Shown: positions 1-9,350, numbered from the stretch's first letter. The stretch: 64,000 nucleotides of DNA from Undibacterium sp. YM2 (GCF_009937975.1 NZ_AP018441.1:2294001-2358000), one strand, 5' to 3'. Made by a program: numbers and translations. Notes: generated by a model not told the origin, from the sequence alone.

Positions 1-747
1 TGATTTGGCAAATGGGTGGTAAAGGCAGGTAGGGTGGAACTGTATGAATTCCATGTTGCCGATGCGACAGCCAGCACGCCAGGCCATGGCGATACCGTCA
101 CCAGTAGCAGTGTCGGGATTGGTGGTATATAGATAAACTTTACCAGCACCGCCAGTTGCCATCACTGTGTGTTGCGCGGCAAAGGTATCTACCTTGCCAG
201 TTTTTACGTCCTGCACATACAGACCCAGGCAACGTGGGGTAGGTGAGGTGTCACCGATCTTGGCCGAGGTAATCACATCGATTGCATAATGATGTTCAAA
301 CAGCGTGATATTGGGGTGGTTGCGTACTTTTTGTTCCAGGGTCACTTGTACTGCATGGCCGGTAGCATCTGCCGCATGGATAATGCGGCGCTGGCTGTGG
401 CCACCTTCGCGCGTCAGATGAAAGCCCAGTTCTGCTTCTTCATCACGGGTGAAGGGGACCCCCTGTTCTATCAGCCAGTCTATGGCTTCGCGGCCATGTT
501 CTATGATGTAGCGCGTGGCGCCTTCATCGCACAGGCCACCACCGGCGATCAGGGTGTCTGAAATATGTTGTTCATGGCTGTCATGGGAATCCAGTACGGC
601 AGCGATGCCGCCTTGTGCCCAGTTGCTGGCACCGTCAAGTAATTCACGCTTGGAAATGATGGCGACTTTGCGTGTTTGCGCCAGATGCAGGGCGACAGAT
701 AAGCCAGCCAGTCCACTACCTACGATTGCTACGTCAAAATTCTTCAT
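1..747 (-). CDS. nadB: L-aspartate oxidase, 5' part (runs off the window)
   Basis: Oxidises L-aspartate to iminoaspartate with FAD, the first step of de novo NAD synthesis in the cytoplasm. The minus-strand reading frame starts at ATG 747 (MKNFDVAIVGSGLAGLSVAL) with the Rossmann GxGxxG dinucleotide-binding motif at residues 10-15. It continues with the family signatures SNWAQGGIAA near residue 45 and REGGHSQRRIIHA near residue 130. About 249 codons are present and the C-terminal half lies outside the window. A succinate dehydrogenase flavoprotein would share the fold, but the short N-terminus and the SNWAQGGIAAV block favour NadB. Confidence 0.93.
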   Translation of the reverse strand, partial: MKNFDVAIVGSGLAGLSVALHLAQTRKVAIISKRELLDGASNWAQGGIAAVLDSHDSHEQHISDTLIAGGGLCDEGATRYIIEHGREAIDWLIEQGVPFTRDEEAELGFHLTREGGHSQRRIIHAADATGHAVQVTLEQKVRNHPNITLFEHHYAIDVITSAKIGDTSPTPRCLGLYVQDVKTGKVDTFAAQHTVMATGGAGKVYLYTTNPDTATGDGIAMAWRAGCRIGNMEFIQFHPTCLYHPFAKS

Positions 748-1223
748 TGTCTTCCGTGTGTGTCTTTATTTGTTTTCGGTTGATTCCGCTTCCGGTAGCT
801 TGTCATCTTTGTGTTTGATCCCGTACTGCTTGCTATAACTTAAAGCCATACCAGATAGTGAATCAGGAATGGTCTTGCCGTGCGTGCCGGGCTGTCGCAG
901 ACATCTGATGATGTCCCATTTTTTGATGTGGGCTTGTCACATTCTAATTCAGGATGCAAAAGAGGGTGGCTTTTCCATATAGCAAAAATGCGCAGCTACC
1001 TGATTTTTTGCACAGTGGCTGTCAGCCAGAGAGGTGGAAAAAACGAATAAGCAAATCACAAATCAGCAAACTTGGCCTTAAAGCTTGCAAACCGCTTGAC
1101 ATAAGGCTTTGCGGCTTGCTCTAATACCGGATGCAGATTTCCTGCTTGCCGTGATAGATGCACGACCAATAAAATAATCGAATACATCATCGCGAAATTC
1201 AAATTTTTGTGAGGGGGCTATAA
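748..1223. other. intergenic region nadB-hupB
   Basis: 476 bases between the divergent starts of nadB and hupB. I see no convincing reading frame on either strand. The hupB-proximal end holds a sigma70-like promoter (listed separately). No clear nadB promoter was recognised. Confidence 0.6.
1096..1125 (+). promoter_or_regulatory. sigma70-type promoter of hupB
   Basis: A consensus -35 TTGACA at 1096-1101 is followed after 18 bases by TCTAAT at 1120-1125 (5 of 6 matches to TATAAT). It lies about 100 bases upstream of the hupB start and points towards it. Confidence 0.6.
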
Positions 1224-1496
1224 GTGAATAAGACTGAGTTGATCGATCATATTGCGAAAACAGCGGATATTTCCAAAGCGGCTTCGTCGCGTGCGCTGGA
1301 TGCTGTGATCGGCGCCGTAAAAACCACATTGAAGAAAAATGGCACGGTAACACTGGTTGGTTTTGGTACCTTCTCCGTTGCCAAGCGCGCTGCCAGGGCA
1401 GGCCGCAATCCTAAAACCGGTGAGCCTATCAAGATCAAATCTGCCAAGGTACCTAAATTTAAACCTGGCAAAGCTTTGAAAGATGCGGTAAACTAA
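1224..1496 (+). CDS. hupB: DNA-binding protein HU
   Basis: Histone-like nucleoid protein of 90 residues, the usual HU length; it binds and bends DNA as a dimer. The N-terminus [20 protein letters not shown] is the typical helical dimerisation part, and [20 protein letters not shown] (about residues 48-67) is the HU/IHF signature reaching into the DNA-binding arm, where GRNPKTGE supplies the intercalating proline. The start is GTG 1224, with a good Shine-Dalgarno (GAGGGGG at 1211-1217). Two tRNA genes and ppiD follow, an order familiar from betaproteobacteria. IHF is less likely because the sequence after NPKTGE ([19 protein letters not shown]) is HU-like. Confidence 0.95.
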   Translation: MNKTELIDHIAKTADISKAASSRALDAVIGAVKTTLKKNGTVTLVGFGTFSVAKRAARAGRNPKTGEPIKIKSAKVPKFKPGKALKDAVN

Positions 1497-1545
1497 TGCA
1501 CTTTCGTGGTTCGGGACATGGGCCACGGTATCTGTTTTATGCGTG

Positions 1546-1621
1546 GGGCGCTTAGCTCAGTTGGTAGAGCGGAGCCCTTACAAGGCTTAGGTCGGGAGTT
1601 CGAGCCTCTCAGCGCCCACCA
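1546..1621 (+). tRNA. tRNA-Val (anticodon TAC)
   Basis: 76 nt including an encoded CCA. Acceptor arms GGGCGCT / AGCGCCC pair perfectly, the T-loop TTCGAGC is canonical, and the anticodon loop CTTACAA gives TAC at positions 34-36. It lies 49 bases after hupB and is probably processed from a transcript shared with tRNA-Asp. Confidence 0.97.
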
Positions 1622-1653
1622 GTAACAGACAAAAGTAGTGCCAGCAGTAAAAA

Positions 1654-1730
1654 GGAGTGGTAGTTCAGTTGGTTAGAATACCGGCCTGTCACGCCGGGGG
1701 TCGCGGGTTCGAGCCCCGTCCGCTCCGCCA
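1654..1730 (+). tRNA. tRNA-Asp (anticodon GTC)
   Basis: 77 nt with encoded CCA. Acceptor GGAGTGG pairs with CCGCTCC with one T-G pair. The anticodon stem CCGGC/GCCGG encloses CTGTCAC, giving GTC. T-loop TTCGAGC. Located 32 bases after tRNA-Val and followed immediately by a terminator. Confidence 0.97.
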
Positions 1731-1740
1731 GAAAATCGAA

Positions 1741-1767
1741 AAGGCGAACGAAAGTTCGCCTTTTTTT
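1741..1767 (+). terminator. rho-independent terminator after tRNA-Asp
   Basis: Perfect stem GGCGAAC / GTTCGCC (1743-1749 / 1754-1760) with loop GAAA, followed by seven T (1761-1767). It closes the hupB-tRNA unit. Confidence 0.9.
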
Positions 1768-1816
1768 GTATTCGTCAAATTGTTATTGTGATACTTAGCC
1801 ACGTGATTGGTTGAAC

Positions 1817-3733
1817 ATGTTTGAATTTATTCGTACCCATCAGCGCTTAATGCAAATTTTGCTAGCTGTTCTTATCTTGCCGTCATTTGTTTTGTTCGGT
1901 AATACTGACGCTTTGCGTTCCATAGGCAAAGAGGCAGGTATCGCGACCGTTGCGGGAGCGCCGATTACCCAGGGCGAGTTTGATCAGGCCCTGCGCGACC
2001 AGCTGGACCGTATGCGTCAGATGTATGGACCACAGTTTGATGCAAAAATGCTCAATACACCTGAAGCAAGGCAAAGTATTCTCGATGAGCTGATTGCCCG
2101 CAAGGCGATGGCTGGCGAGATTGCTGTAAAAAAACTGGCTATTTCAGATGCTACTTTGCAAGACAATATTGCCAAGATGCCTGGTCTGGTCAAAGACGGC
2201 AAATTTGACAATGCAGAATATACCCGCCTGCTGGCACAGCAAGGCATGACGCCAGCCATGTTTGAGCAGCGTTTGCGCCAGGATATGGTATTGCAACAAT
2301 TGCTTGGCCCAATCCAGGCAAGTGCATTTGTTCCCAAAACGGTGGCAGAGCGCCTTTCTGCCATCAATGAGCAAGAGCGTGAAGTACAGATGTTGATGTT
2401 CAAGCCGGAAGACTTTGCGGCGCGCGTCAAAGTGACGGATGAAATGCTGAAGGCCTATTATGAAAAAAATGCTGCCCAGTTTGAAATCCCTGAACAAATC
2501 AATGCTGAATATGTCGTGTTGAATAGTGAAGTACTGGCAGAGCAGACCACAGTGTCGGATGCGGATGTCCAGGCTTACTATAAGGCCAATGAGAAATCCT
2601 ATACGACAGAAGAACAGCGTCGTGCCAGCCATATCCTGATTGCTGCGGGCAAAGACAGTAGTGATGCTGACAAAGCCAAGGCAAAGGCCAAAGCTGCAGA
2701 CATACTGGCACAATTGCGCAAGAAGCCTGAAGACTTCGCCAAACTGGCAAAGGAAAATTCTGAGGACCCGGGTTCTAAAGAAAAAGGTGGTGATCTGGAT
2801 TTCTTTGGCAAGGGCATGATGGTGCCGCAGTTTGATGAAAGTGTATTCAAGCTCAAACAAGGTGAAATCAGTGAGCTGGTGCAGTCCGACTATGGTTTTC
2901 ACATCATCACTCTGACTGCTATCAGGCCTGCCGGCGTAAAAACACTGGATGAAGTGAAGGCTCAAATTGCCGCCGACATCAAAAAGCAAAAAGCAGCCAA
3001 GGCGTATACAGAGGCGGCAGAAACGTTTGGTAATGTCGTGTATGAGCAGGGTGAGAGTCTCAAGCCTGCAGCAGAGAAGCTGAAGTTGAAGATTCAGACG
3101 GTGAATGGCTTGACGCGTAACAGCAAGCCTGGGGTGCCTGCAACTGTAGAAACCAATAATCCTAAATTCCTGAAGGCGATCTTCTCTGATGATGTGGTCA
3201 AGAAAAAACACAACACAGAGGCGGTAGAGGTTGCTCCAAATACCTTGATTGCTGGCCGTATCCTTGAATACAAGCCTGCATCCAAGCGTCCGTTTGAAGA
3301 AGTGAAGGCGGCAATCCAGGCGCAGGTCACTGCGACGGAAGCCGCAGCCCTGGCTGAAAAAGAGGGTATAGCCAAGCTGGCAGCACTGAAAACGGCTGAT
3401 TCTACGACTGGATTTGCAGAAGCCAAAGTAGTATCGCGTTTGAAAAATCAGGACATCCCTACTGCAGCCCTGGTAGATCTGATGCGCGCTGATGTCCAGA
3501 AGTTGCCTGCCTTTGTAGGCACGCATCTGGGTAATGCTGGCTATGTTATTTTCCGTATAGGCAAGGTAACTGCTGGTACGCCGGATGCAGCCCGTCGTGG
3601 TTCAGAAGCGCAGCAACTGACAAGTATGCAGTCAGCTCAAAATCTGTATTCTTATATTGAATTGTTGAAGCAAAAGTCGAAAGTGACTGTCAATAAAGCG
3701 GCGGTGACTGCACCGGTATCAGCGGCTCCATAA
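1817..3733 (+). CDS. ppiD: peptidylprolyl isomerase / periplasmic chaperone PpiD
   Basis: Inner-membrane-anchored folding factor for proteins leaving the Sec translocon. The 638-residue protein starts MFEFIRTHQRLMQ, with one membrane anchor at about residues 11-28 and the bulk in the periplasm. An N-terminal SurA-like chaperone region leads to a parvulin domain at about residues 265-365, marked by RRASHILI, GGDLDFFGKGMMVPQFD and SDYGFHIITL. A C-terminal PpiD-type domain follows. The length fits the family (about 620-640). A TTG two codons upstream (1811) would add Met-Asn; ATG 1817 matches the conserved MFEFIR beginning. Neither start has a strong Shine-Dalgarno. Confidence 0.93.
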   Translation: MFEFIRTHQRLMQILLAVLILPSFVLFGNTDALRSIGKEAGIATVAGAPITQGEFDQALRDQLDRMRQMYGPQFDAKMLNTPEARQSILDELIARKAMAGEIAVKKLAISDATLQDNIAKMPGLVKDGKFDNAEYTRLLAQQGMTPAMFEQRLRQDMVLQQLLGPIQASAFVPKTVAERLSAINEQEREVQMLMFKPEDFAARVKVTDEMLKAYYEKNAAQFEIPEQINAEYVVLNSEVLAEQTTVSDADVQAYYKANEKSYTTEEQRRASHILIAAGKDSSDADKAKAKAKAADILAQLRKKPEDFAKLAKENSEDPGSKEKGGDLDFFGKGMMVPQFDESVFKLKQGEISELVQSDYGFHIITLTAIRPAGVKTLDEVKAQIAADIKKQKAAKAYTEAAETFGNVVYEQGESLKPAAEKLKLKIQTVNGLTRNSKPGVPATVETNNPKFLKAIFSDDVVKKKHNTEAVEVAPNTLIAGRILEYKPASKRPFEEVKAAIQAQVTATEAAALAEKEGIAKLAALKTADSTTGFAEAKVVSRLKNQDIPTAALVDLMRADVQKLPAFVGTHLGNAGYVIFRIGKVTAGTPDAARRGSEAQQLTSMQSAQNLYSYIELLKQKSKVTVNKAAVTAPVSAAP

Positions 3734-3754
3734 TTCAGCTTTATTTTTGGTTTA

Positions 3755-3785
3755 AAAAAGACACCCTTTGGGTGTCTTTTTTTTT
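3755..3785 (+). terminator. rho-independent terminator after ppiD
   Basis: Stem GACACCC / GGGTGTC (3760-3766 / 3770-3776) with a TTT loop, flanked by A-run and a nine-base T-run (3777-3785). Strong in both directions, mainly serving ppiD. Confidence 0.9.
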
Positions 3786-3859
3786 GTCAAAAATTAAAAT
3801 TTTGTCTATTCTTGTAGCTGTTGTCTTTCGTGGGTTGTCGCCTTTGAATCCGGCAATAT

Positions 3860-3873
3860 TTGATGTGAATCAA
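3860..3873 (+). promoter_or_regulatory. FNR/ANR box upstream of ccoN
   Basis: Perfect TTGAT-N4-ATCAA at 3860-3873. If it is a class II FNR site centred at -41.5, transcription would start near 3908, with a -10-like TATTCT at 3896-3901. This fits known control of cbb3 oxidase genes by FNR/ANR under low oxygen. Confidence 0.85.
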
Positions 3874-3931
3874 TGTAGGTGGGCAGGGCGATTGTTATTC
3901 TTCTAGTGTATTTTTACAACAGAGTGAGATC

Positions 3932-5370
3932 ATGACAATAACTAAAGAAAACACATACAACTACCGGGTTGTACGGCAATTTTCTGTCATGGCAGTAGTT
4001 TGGGGTATCGTCGGCATGCTCGTGGGCGTGGTGATTGCATCTCAACTTGCCTGGCCAGAATTTCTGGGGGAATACCGTGGCTCAGCTATGGACGCTTGCG
4101 TCCCTTGCATACGAATGCCGTGATTTTTGCCTTTGGTGGTTGCGCCTTGTTTGCAACTTCCTATTATGTCGTCCAGCGCACATCCAACGTGCGGCTGTTT
4201 GCAGAAGGTCTTGCTGAATTCACTTTCTGGGGTTGGCAACTGGTCATCGTGGCAGCCGCCATCAGTTTGCCATTGGGTTTTACCCAAGGCAAAGAATATG
4301 CTGAACTGGAATGGCCAATTGACTTGCTCATCGCTGTCGTATGGGTGTCGTATGCCATCGTATTTTTTGGCACGCTGGTGAAGCGCAAGGTTGAGCATAT
4401 TTATGTCGCCAACTGGTTTTTTGGTGCCTTCATCGTTGCGGTAGCGGTGCTGCATATCGTCAATAGTGCAGCCATGCCCGTATCTTTCATGAAGTCTTAC
4501 TCTGCTTATGCCGGTGTGCAGGATGCGATGGTGCAATGGTGGTATGGCCATAATGCGGTGGGTTTTTTCCTCACGGCTGGCTTCCTGGGAATGATGTATT
4601 ACTTCGTTCCCAAGCAAATCGAACGTCCGGTTTACTCATATCGTCTGTCTATCGTTCACTTCTGGGCTCTGATTTTCACATACATGTGGGCGGGTCCACA
4701 TCACTTGCACTACACTGCCTTGCCTGACTGGGCGCAGTCCATAGGCATGTTGTTCTCACTGATTTTGCTGGCTCCATCCTGGGGTGGCATGGTCAACGGC
4801 ATCATGACGCTGTCCGGTGCGTGGAGCAAGTTGCGCTCTGATCCTATCCTGCGTTTCCTGATCGTGTCGCTGTCTTTCTATGGCATGTCAACGTTCGAAG
4901 GTCCAATGATGGCGATCAAGACCGTGAATGCCTTGTCCCACTACACTGACTGGACTGTAGGTCACGTTCACTCTGGCGCTCTGGGCTGGGTGGGTTTCAT
5001 TACGATTGGCAGCCTTTACTATCTGATCCCGCGCCTGTTTGGTCAGACGCAGATGTATAGCAAACGTCTGATTGAAGTGCACTTCTGGGTCGCGACGATA
5101 GGCGTGGTTCTGTACATCGCTTCCATGTGGATAGCTGGTGTCATGCAGGGCCTGATGTGGCGCGCAGTCAATGAGGATGGCACGCTGACTTACTCCTTTG
5201 TCGAAAGCGTCAAGGCGACCTATCCGTATTACGTGATACGCATGCTGGGCGGCTTGCTGTACCTCAGTGGCATGCTGGTCATGGCATATAACGTCGCGAA
5301 GACCCTGATGGCTGCCAAGCCAGTCAATAACGCGATCCCGGTTTTGCCTGCAGCCGCAGCGCATGCATAA
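3932..5370 (+). CDS. ccoN: cbb3-type cytochrome c oxidase subunit I (one-base frameshift)
   Basis: Catalytic, haem- and copper-binding subunit of the high-affinity terminal oxidase in the inner membrane. The start is ATG 3932 ([17 protein letters not shown]) after a GTGAG-type Shine-Dalgarno. The frame is broken at the G-run 4066-4070: restoring one G joins AWPEFLG to [18 protein letters not shown] and gives a 479-residue protein of normal CcoN length. Haem and copper ligand regions follow: [28 protein letters not shown] and [10 protein letters not shown]. There are about 12 membrane segments. It is the first gene of the cco operon, downstream of an FNR box. A sequencing deletion is more likely than a real mutation, because the rest of the gene and operon is intact. 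Confidence 0.93.
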
Positions 5371-5387
5371 ATCCAAGGAGAAATTGA

Positions 5388-6005
5388 ATGCGTAATTTTA
5401 CTCATGACTTGATAGAGCGGAATGTGGGCCTGTTGCTGGTACTGGTGCTGCTGACCATCAGTGTTGGTGGCCTGGTTGAAATTGTTCCACTGTTCTTTCA
5501 AAAATCAACGACGCAGGCCGTGCAGGGCATGCAGCCTTACTCCGCCTTGCAACTGGCGGGCCGTGACATTTACCTGCGGGAAGGCTGCTATGGTTGCCAC
5601 TCGCAAATGATACGTCCTTTCCGGGCCGAGACTGAGCGCTATGGTCATTATTCTGTAGCGGGTGAGTCGGTGTATGACCATCCCTTCCAATGGGGTAGCA
5701 AGCGCACAGGTCCTGACCTCGCAAGGGTGGGTGGCCGTTACAGCGACACCTGGCACAGGGACCATCTGAATGATCCGCGTTCTGTTGTCGTGGAGTCAAA
5801 CATGCCTGCCTACCCATGGTTGGCCAAGACACAGTTGGTGCCTGAGGATATCACGCCCAAGCTCAAGGCCATGAAAACCCTGGGCGTACCTTATACCGAT
5901 GAGCAGATCAAGGCTGGCCCTGCTGAGCTGGCTAACAAAACGGAACTGGATGCCGTGATCGCTTATCTGCAAGTGTTGGGTACCGCGGTCAAAAACAAGA
6001 ATTGA
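5388..6005 (+). CDS. ccoO: cbb3-type cytochrome c oxidase subunit II
   Basis: Membrane-anchored monohaem cytochrome c subunit that passes electrons from CcoP to CcoN. 205 residues, the normal size. One N-terminal anchor (about residues 15-35) precedes a periplasmic domain with a single haem c site CYGCH near residue 67 in the conserved context [15 protein letters not shown]. Met-containing [12 protein letters not shown] is the likely axial-ligand region. An AAGGAG Shine-Dalgarno at 5375-5380 supports ATG 5388. It is 17 bases behind ccoN. Confidence 0.96.
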   Translation: MRNFTHDLIERNVGLLLVLVLLTISVGGLVEIVPLFFQKSTTQAVQGMQPYSALQLAGRDIYLREGCYGCHSQMIRPFRAETERYGHYSVAGESVYDHPFQWGSKRTGPDLARVGGRYSDTWHRDHLNDPRSVVVESNMPAYPWLAKTQLVPEDITPKLKAMKTLGVPYTDEQIKAGPAELANKTELDAVIAYLQVLGTAVKNKN

Positions 6006-6055
6006 TAGCAGAAAAAGCCGGTTCGTGAACGGGCTGGCTTTTCGGGGAGAACAAA

Positions 6056-6202
6056 ATGAATTTCACAATACTGAGCAGCATCGTGACGGTCATCAGCCTC
6101 ATCGTATTTCTTGGCATTATTTACTGGGCTTTCAGTGCCGGTAATAAAGAAAAATTTGAAAAAATGGCACGCTTGCCAATTGATAATGAGAATGGGAATT
6201 AG
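6056..6202 (+). CDS. ccoQ: cbb3-type oxidase small subunit CcoQ
   Basis: A 48-residue gene fills the gap between ccoO and ccoP. It starts at ATG 6056 after GGGGAG (6044-6049). The sequence MNFTILSSIVTVISLIVFLG begins a single transmembrane helix, followed by YWAFSAGNKEKFEKMARLP, the usual charged CcoQ tail. CcoQ stabilises the assembled oxidase. It ends two bases before ccoP. Confidence 0.9.
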   Translation: MNFTILSSIVTVISLIVFLGIIYWAFSAGNKEKFEKMARLPIDNENGN

Positions 6203-6204
6203 CC

Positions 6205-7206
6205 ATGGCAGACTTTTTTAATGAATGGTGGAGTACCGGTATTGCCATCGTCACGGCCTTGTCCATGCTGGCCTGTGTATTACTGTTGTGGTCGCAATCC
6301 AAGGTCAAGGTCAAAGTCGGTAGTGACGGCAAACCTCTGCCTGCAGAAACCACGGGCCATGTCTGGGATGGTGACTTGATGGAGCAAAACAATCCTCTGC
6401 CCAAATGGTGGATGTGGCTGTTTTACCTGACCGTGATATATAGCGCCGGTTATCTGGTGGTGTACCCTGGCTTTGGTAAATGGCAGGGCACTTTTGGCTG
6501 GAGTCAAAAAGGTGCCTATGAGAAGGAAATGAAAGACGGTGAAGCCCAGTATGGCCCCATCTTCAATAAGTACCTGGCCATGGATATCAAGGCGGTTGCC
6601 AAAGATCCGCAAGCGCATGAAATAGGTCAGCGTCTGTTCCTGAATACCTGCGCGCAATGTCACGGTTCTGACGCACAAGGCGGCAAGGGTTATCCTAACC
6701 TGACTGACACTGACTGGTTGTATGGCGGTGATCCACAAACTATCCTGACCACCATACGCGAAGGCCGTCATGGCCAGATGCCACCCATGGGTGCTGTGCT
6801 GGGCACTGATGATGATGTCAGGAATGTGGCCAATTATGTGTTGAGTCTGTCCAGTTCCGCGCATGATCCTATCAAGGCAGCTTTGGGTAAATCCAAATTT
6901 GCAGCCTGTGCTGCCTGTCATGGTGGTGATGGCAAGGGCAACCAGGCCCTGGGGGCACCAAACCTGACAGATAAAGTCTGGTTGTATGGCGGTGGCATTG
7001 AGAATGTCATGGAAACCATCAACAAAGGCCGCAACAACCAGATGCCAGCTCACAAGGCAATTTTGACCGAAGGCAAGATACATTTGCTGGCAGCCTATGT
7101 CTGGAGCTTGTCCAATAGTTCTGCTACTGCGCAGGTAAGTGATGCGGATGTCAGTGCTGTCAAGCAAATTGCCACCAGCGCTGCTGAAGCTGCACCAGGT
7201 AAATAA
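6205..7206 (+). CDS. ccoP: cbb3-type cytochrome c oxidase subunit III, dihaem
   Basis: Membrane-bound dihaem cytochrome c that receives electrons from soluble cytochromes. 333 residues. Two N-terminal membrane helices (about residues 8-28 and 66-84) frame an FixP-like N-terminal domain, with the signature GHVWDGDLMEQNNPLPKWW near residue 52. Two haem c motifs follow, CAQCHG near residue 149 and CAACHGG near 235, each in a repeated domain ending in an NQMP or GQMPPM methionine motif. An alanine-rich tail closes the protein. It follows ccoQ directly. Confidence 0.96.
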   Translation: MADFFNEWWSTGIAIVTALSMLACVLLLWSQSKVKVKVGSDGKPLPAETTGHVWDGDLMEQNNPLPKWWMWLFYLTVIYSAGYLVVYPGFGKWQGTFGWSQKGAYEKEMKDGEAQYGPIFNKYLAMDIKAVAKDPQAHEIGQRLFLNTCAQCHGSDAQGGKGYPNLTDTDWLYGGDPQTILTTIREGRHGQMPPMGAVLGTDDDVRNVANYVLSLSSSAHDPIKAALGKSKFAACAACHGGDGKGNQALGAPNLTDKVWLYGGGIENVMETINKGRNNQMPAHKAILTEGKIHLLAAYVWSLSNSSATAQVSDADVSAVKQIATSAAEAAPGK

Positions 7207-7324
7207 TTAGTTGAAAACCATGAATGTGCCAATCATAATGAGGGAGGGGAAATGATCATACAGCACGCTCCGCCTGCACTGATTGGCACTGTCATTTTGT
7301 CTTACTAAGAAAAACAGAATCAAG

Positions 7325-8737
7325 ATGAAACACATACCCATAATCCCAGTGCCTATAGAAGAAACTGAATTGGCGCTTTTTGAAGAACGCCGGAAAATTT
7401 ATCCGCGTTCACAAACTGGCTGGTTCTCTTCCTGGCGCTGGGTGCTGGTGTTTTTTACCCAGGCATTGTTTTACGGCACAGCCTGGCTGAACTGGAATGA
7501 CAGGCAAGCGGTTTTATTTGATCTGGTTGCCCGCAAGTTTTATATTTTTGGCCTGGTGTTATGGCCCCAGGATTTTATCTACCTGGCAGTCTTGCTGGTC
7601 ATTTCAGCCTTGAGTCTGTTCTTGTTCACTGCCATCGCAGGCAGGTTATTTTGCGGTTATGCCTGCCCGCAAACCGTATATACCGAGATTTTCTTGTGGA
7701 TAGAACACAAGATAGAAGGTGAGCGCAACGCAAGAATGAAGCTTGATGCTTCACCTATGACGGCGCGCAAATTCTCGCTGAAGTTCATCAAGCATTTCAT
7801 CTGGATAGTACTGGCATTGTGGACAGGTTTTACCTTTGTCGGTTATTTCACTCCCATACGTGAGCTGGCGATAGAGGTCGGCAATTTTACCCTGGGTCCA
7901 TGGGAGACTTTCTGGTTCCTGTTCTACGGTTTTGCCACTTATGGTAACGCTGGCTGGATGCGCGAGCAGGTTTGCAAATACATGTGTCCTTATGCGCGCT
8001 TCCAGAGCGCGATGTTTGATAAAGACACGTTGATCGTTACTTACGATGCAGCACGCGGGGATCCGCGCGGATCCAGAAACAAAAAAATTGATCACAAATC
8101 CCAGGGTATGGGTGATTGTGTCGATTGCGGCATCTGTGTGCAGGTTTGCCCTACGGGTATTGATATCCGTCAGGGCCTGCAATATGAATGCATCGCCTGC
8201 GGCGCCTGTATTGATGGCTGTGATCAGGTCATGGACAAGATGGGTTATGAGCGTGGTTTGATACGCTATACCACCGAACATGCGCTGACCAGGAAACTGG
8301 ATGACAAGGCCATGTGGAAGCGGGTATTCCGCCTGCGTACCCTGATTTATGGTAGCTTGTTAGGGCTGATTATATTGCTGGCGGCTGTATCCCTTGCAAT
8401 GCACACTCCCTTGAAAGTTGATGTTATCAAAGACCGTGGCATGCCTAAAATAACTGAAGCGGGTGCAATTGAAAATGTCTATCGCCTGCAAGTCATGAAC
8501 ACCCAGGAGTCGGCGCGGCATTACAGTGTGGCGGTAGAGGGTGCTGCTGGTGCAATGATCGTCAACTCTGCGAATATTGAAGTTGGCTCTGCGACTACGA
8601 AGGCATTCCCGGTCAGGGTCAGGGTGCCAGCCAATGTATTGGCAAGCGGGTCTAACCGCATACGTTTTGTCGTTAAGGATATCGATGCGCCAGAAGTAAC
8701 GGTGACTGAAAAAGCCGTGTTTACTGTTCCACGTTAG
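7325..8737 (+). CDS. ccoG: cytochrome c oxidase accessory protein CcoG (FixG/RdxA)
   Basis: Polyferredoxin-like membrane protein needed for cbb3 assembly, probably as a cupric reductase in copper delivery. 470 residues from ATG 7325 (MKHIPIIPVPIEETELALFE). A TTG 14 codons upstream is also in frame but adds unconserved residues. About five membrane helices and the conserved CGYACPQTVYTEIF precede two iron-sulfur clusters of the 4Fe-4S type, CVDCGICVQVCPTGIDI and CIACGACIDGCDQ. A C-terminal immunoglobulin-like periplasmic domain follows. The copper ATPase CcoI and CcoS, often adjacent, are not in this window. Confidence 0.94.
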   Translation: MKHIPIIPVPIEETELALFEERRKIYPRSQTGWFSSWRWVLVFFTQALFYGTAWLNWNDRQAVLFDLVARKFYIFGLVLWPQDFIYLAVLLVISALSLFLFTAIAGRLFCGYACPQTVYTEIFLWIEHKIEGERNARMKLDASPMTARKFSLKFIKHFIWIVLALWTGFTFVGYFTPIRELAIEVGNFTLGPWETFWFLFYGFATYGNAGWMREQVCKYMCPYARFQSAMFDKDTLIVTYDAARGDPRGSRNKKIDHKSQGMGDCVDCGICVQVCPTGIDIRQGLQYECIACGACIDGCDQVMDKMGYERGLIRYTTEHALTRKLDDKAMWKRVFRLRTLIYGSLLGLIILLAAVSLAMHTPLKVDVIKDRGMPKITEAGAIENVYRLQVMNTQESARHYSVAVEGAAGAMIVNSANIEVGSATTKAFPVRVRVPANVLASGSNRIRFVVKDIDAPEVTVTEKAVFTVPR

Positions 8738-8746
8738 GAGAAGAAA

Positions 8747-9292
8747 ATGGAAGCCAGTCTGATGCCCCCAAAATCCAGGCGTGATACCTGGTACAAAGAA
8801 CCTTGGTTGCTGCTGGTGGCTGGTGGCCCGGCCTTCGTGGTTTGTGCAAGTCTGTATACCGGTTATATCGCCATGCATGGCGCTGACAAGGTTGTTGCCG
8901 AAGATTATTACAAGCAGGGCCTGATGATCAATAAGGATATACAGCGTGACGCCAAGGCCAGGGAGTTGCAACTGAATGCCTATATCAATGCGGACTTCGC
9001 CAAAGGCAAGATCGTATTGCAAGTCAGTGGCAAGGGTGATTTGCCTGAGACCATACAACTAAGCCTGGCCAATGCGGCAGTTGGCGGTAATTCGGTAAGC
9101 GAGGTGATACGTCGCTTACCGATGAAGCGTACGGCCACAGGTCAATATGAAGGTGACCTCAAACTGATGCCAAATGCCGGAGAACAAGCTGTAAAACTGT
9201 TTCATATCAAACTGGAGACCACAGACTGGCGTCTGACCGGTGACTGGTTTGATCCAGGACAAAAACCAGTACAACTGAATGCCGCAAAATGA
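8747..9292 (+). CDS. fixH: FixH family protein
   Basis: Cbb3 oxidase accessory protein. 181 residues, starting at ATG 8747 nine bases after ccoG with GGAGAAG upstream. One N-terminal membrane helix (about residues 22-44) is followed by the family hallmark ADKVVAEDYYKQGLMINKDI and a periplasmic beta-rich domain. FixH proteins work with CcoG and the copper ATPase in metal loading of the oxidase. Position in the operon supports the call. Confidence 0.88.
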   Translation: MEASLMPPKSRRDTWYKEPWLLLVAGGPAFVVCASLYTGYIAMHGADKVVAEDYYKQGLMINKDIQRDAKARELQLNAYINADFAKGKIVLQVSGKGDLPETIQLSLANAAVGGNSVSEVIRRLPMKRTATGQYEGDLKLMPNAGEQAVKLFHIKLETTDWRLTGDWFDPGQKPVQLNAAK

Positions 9293-9350
9293 GTTTAATC
9301 CCTGAATTTTGCTGACCTGAGGCTGGACAATCACTAGAAGGGGACAGGAT

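Noticed and set aside
2144..3526. Long minus-strand open frame opposite ppiD
   Set aside because: Shadow of ppiD, with Cys/Leu/Phe-rich content typical of antisense translation.
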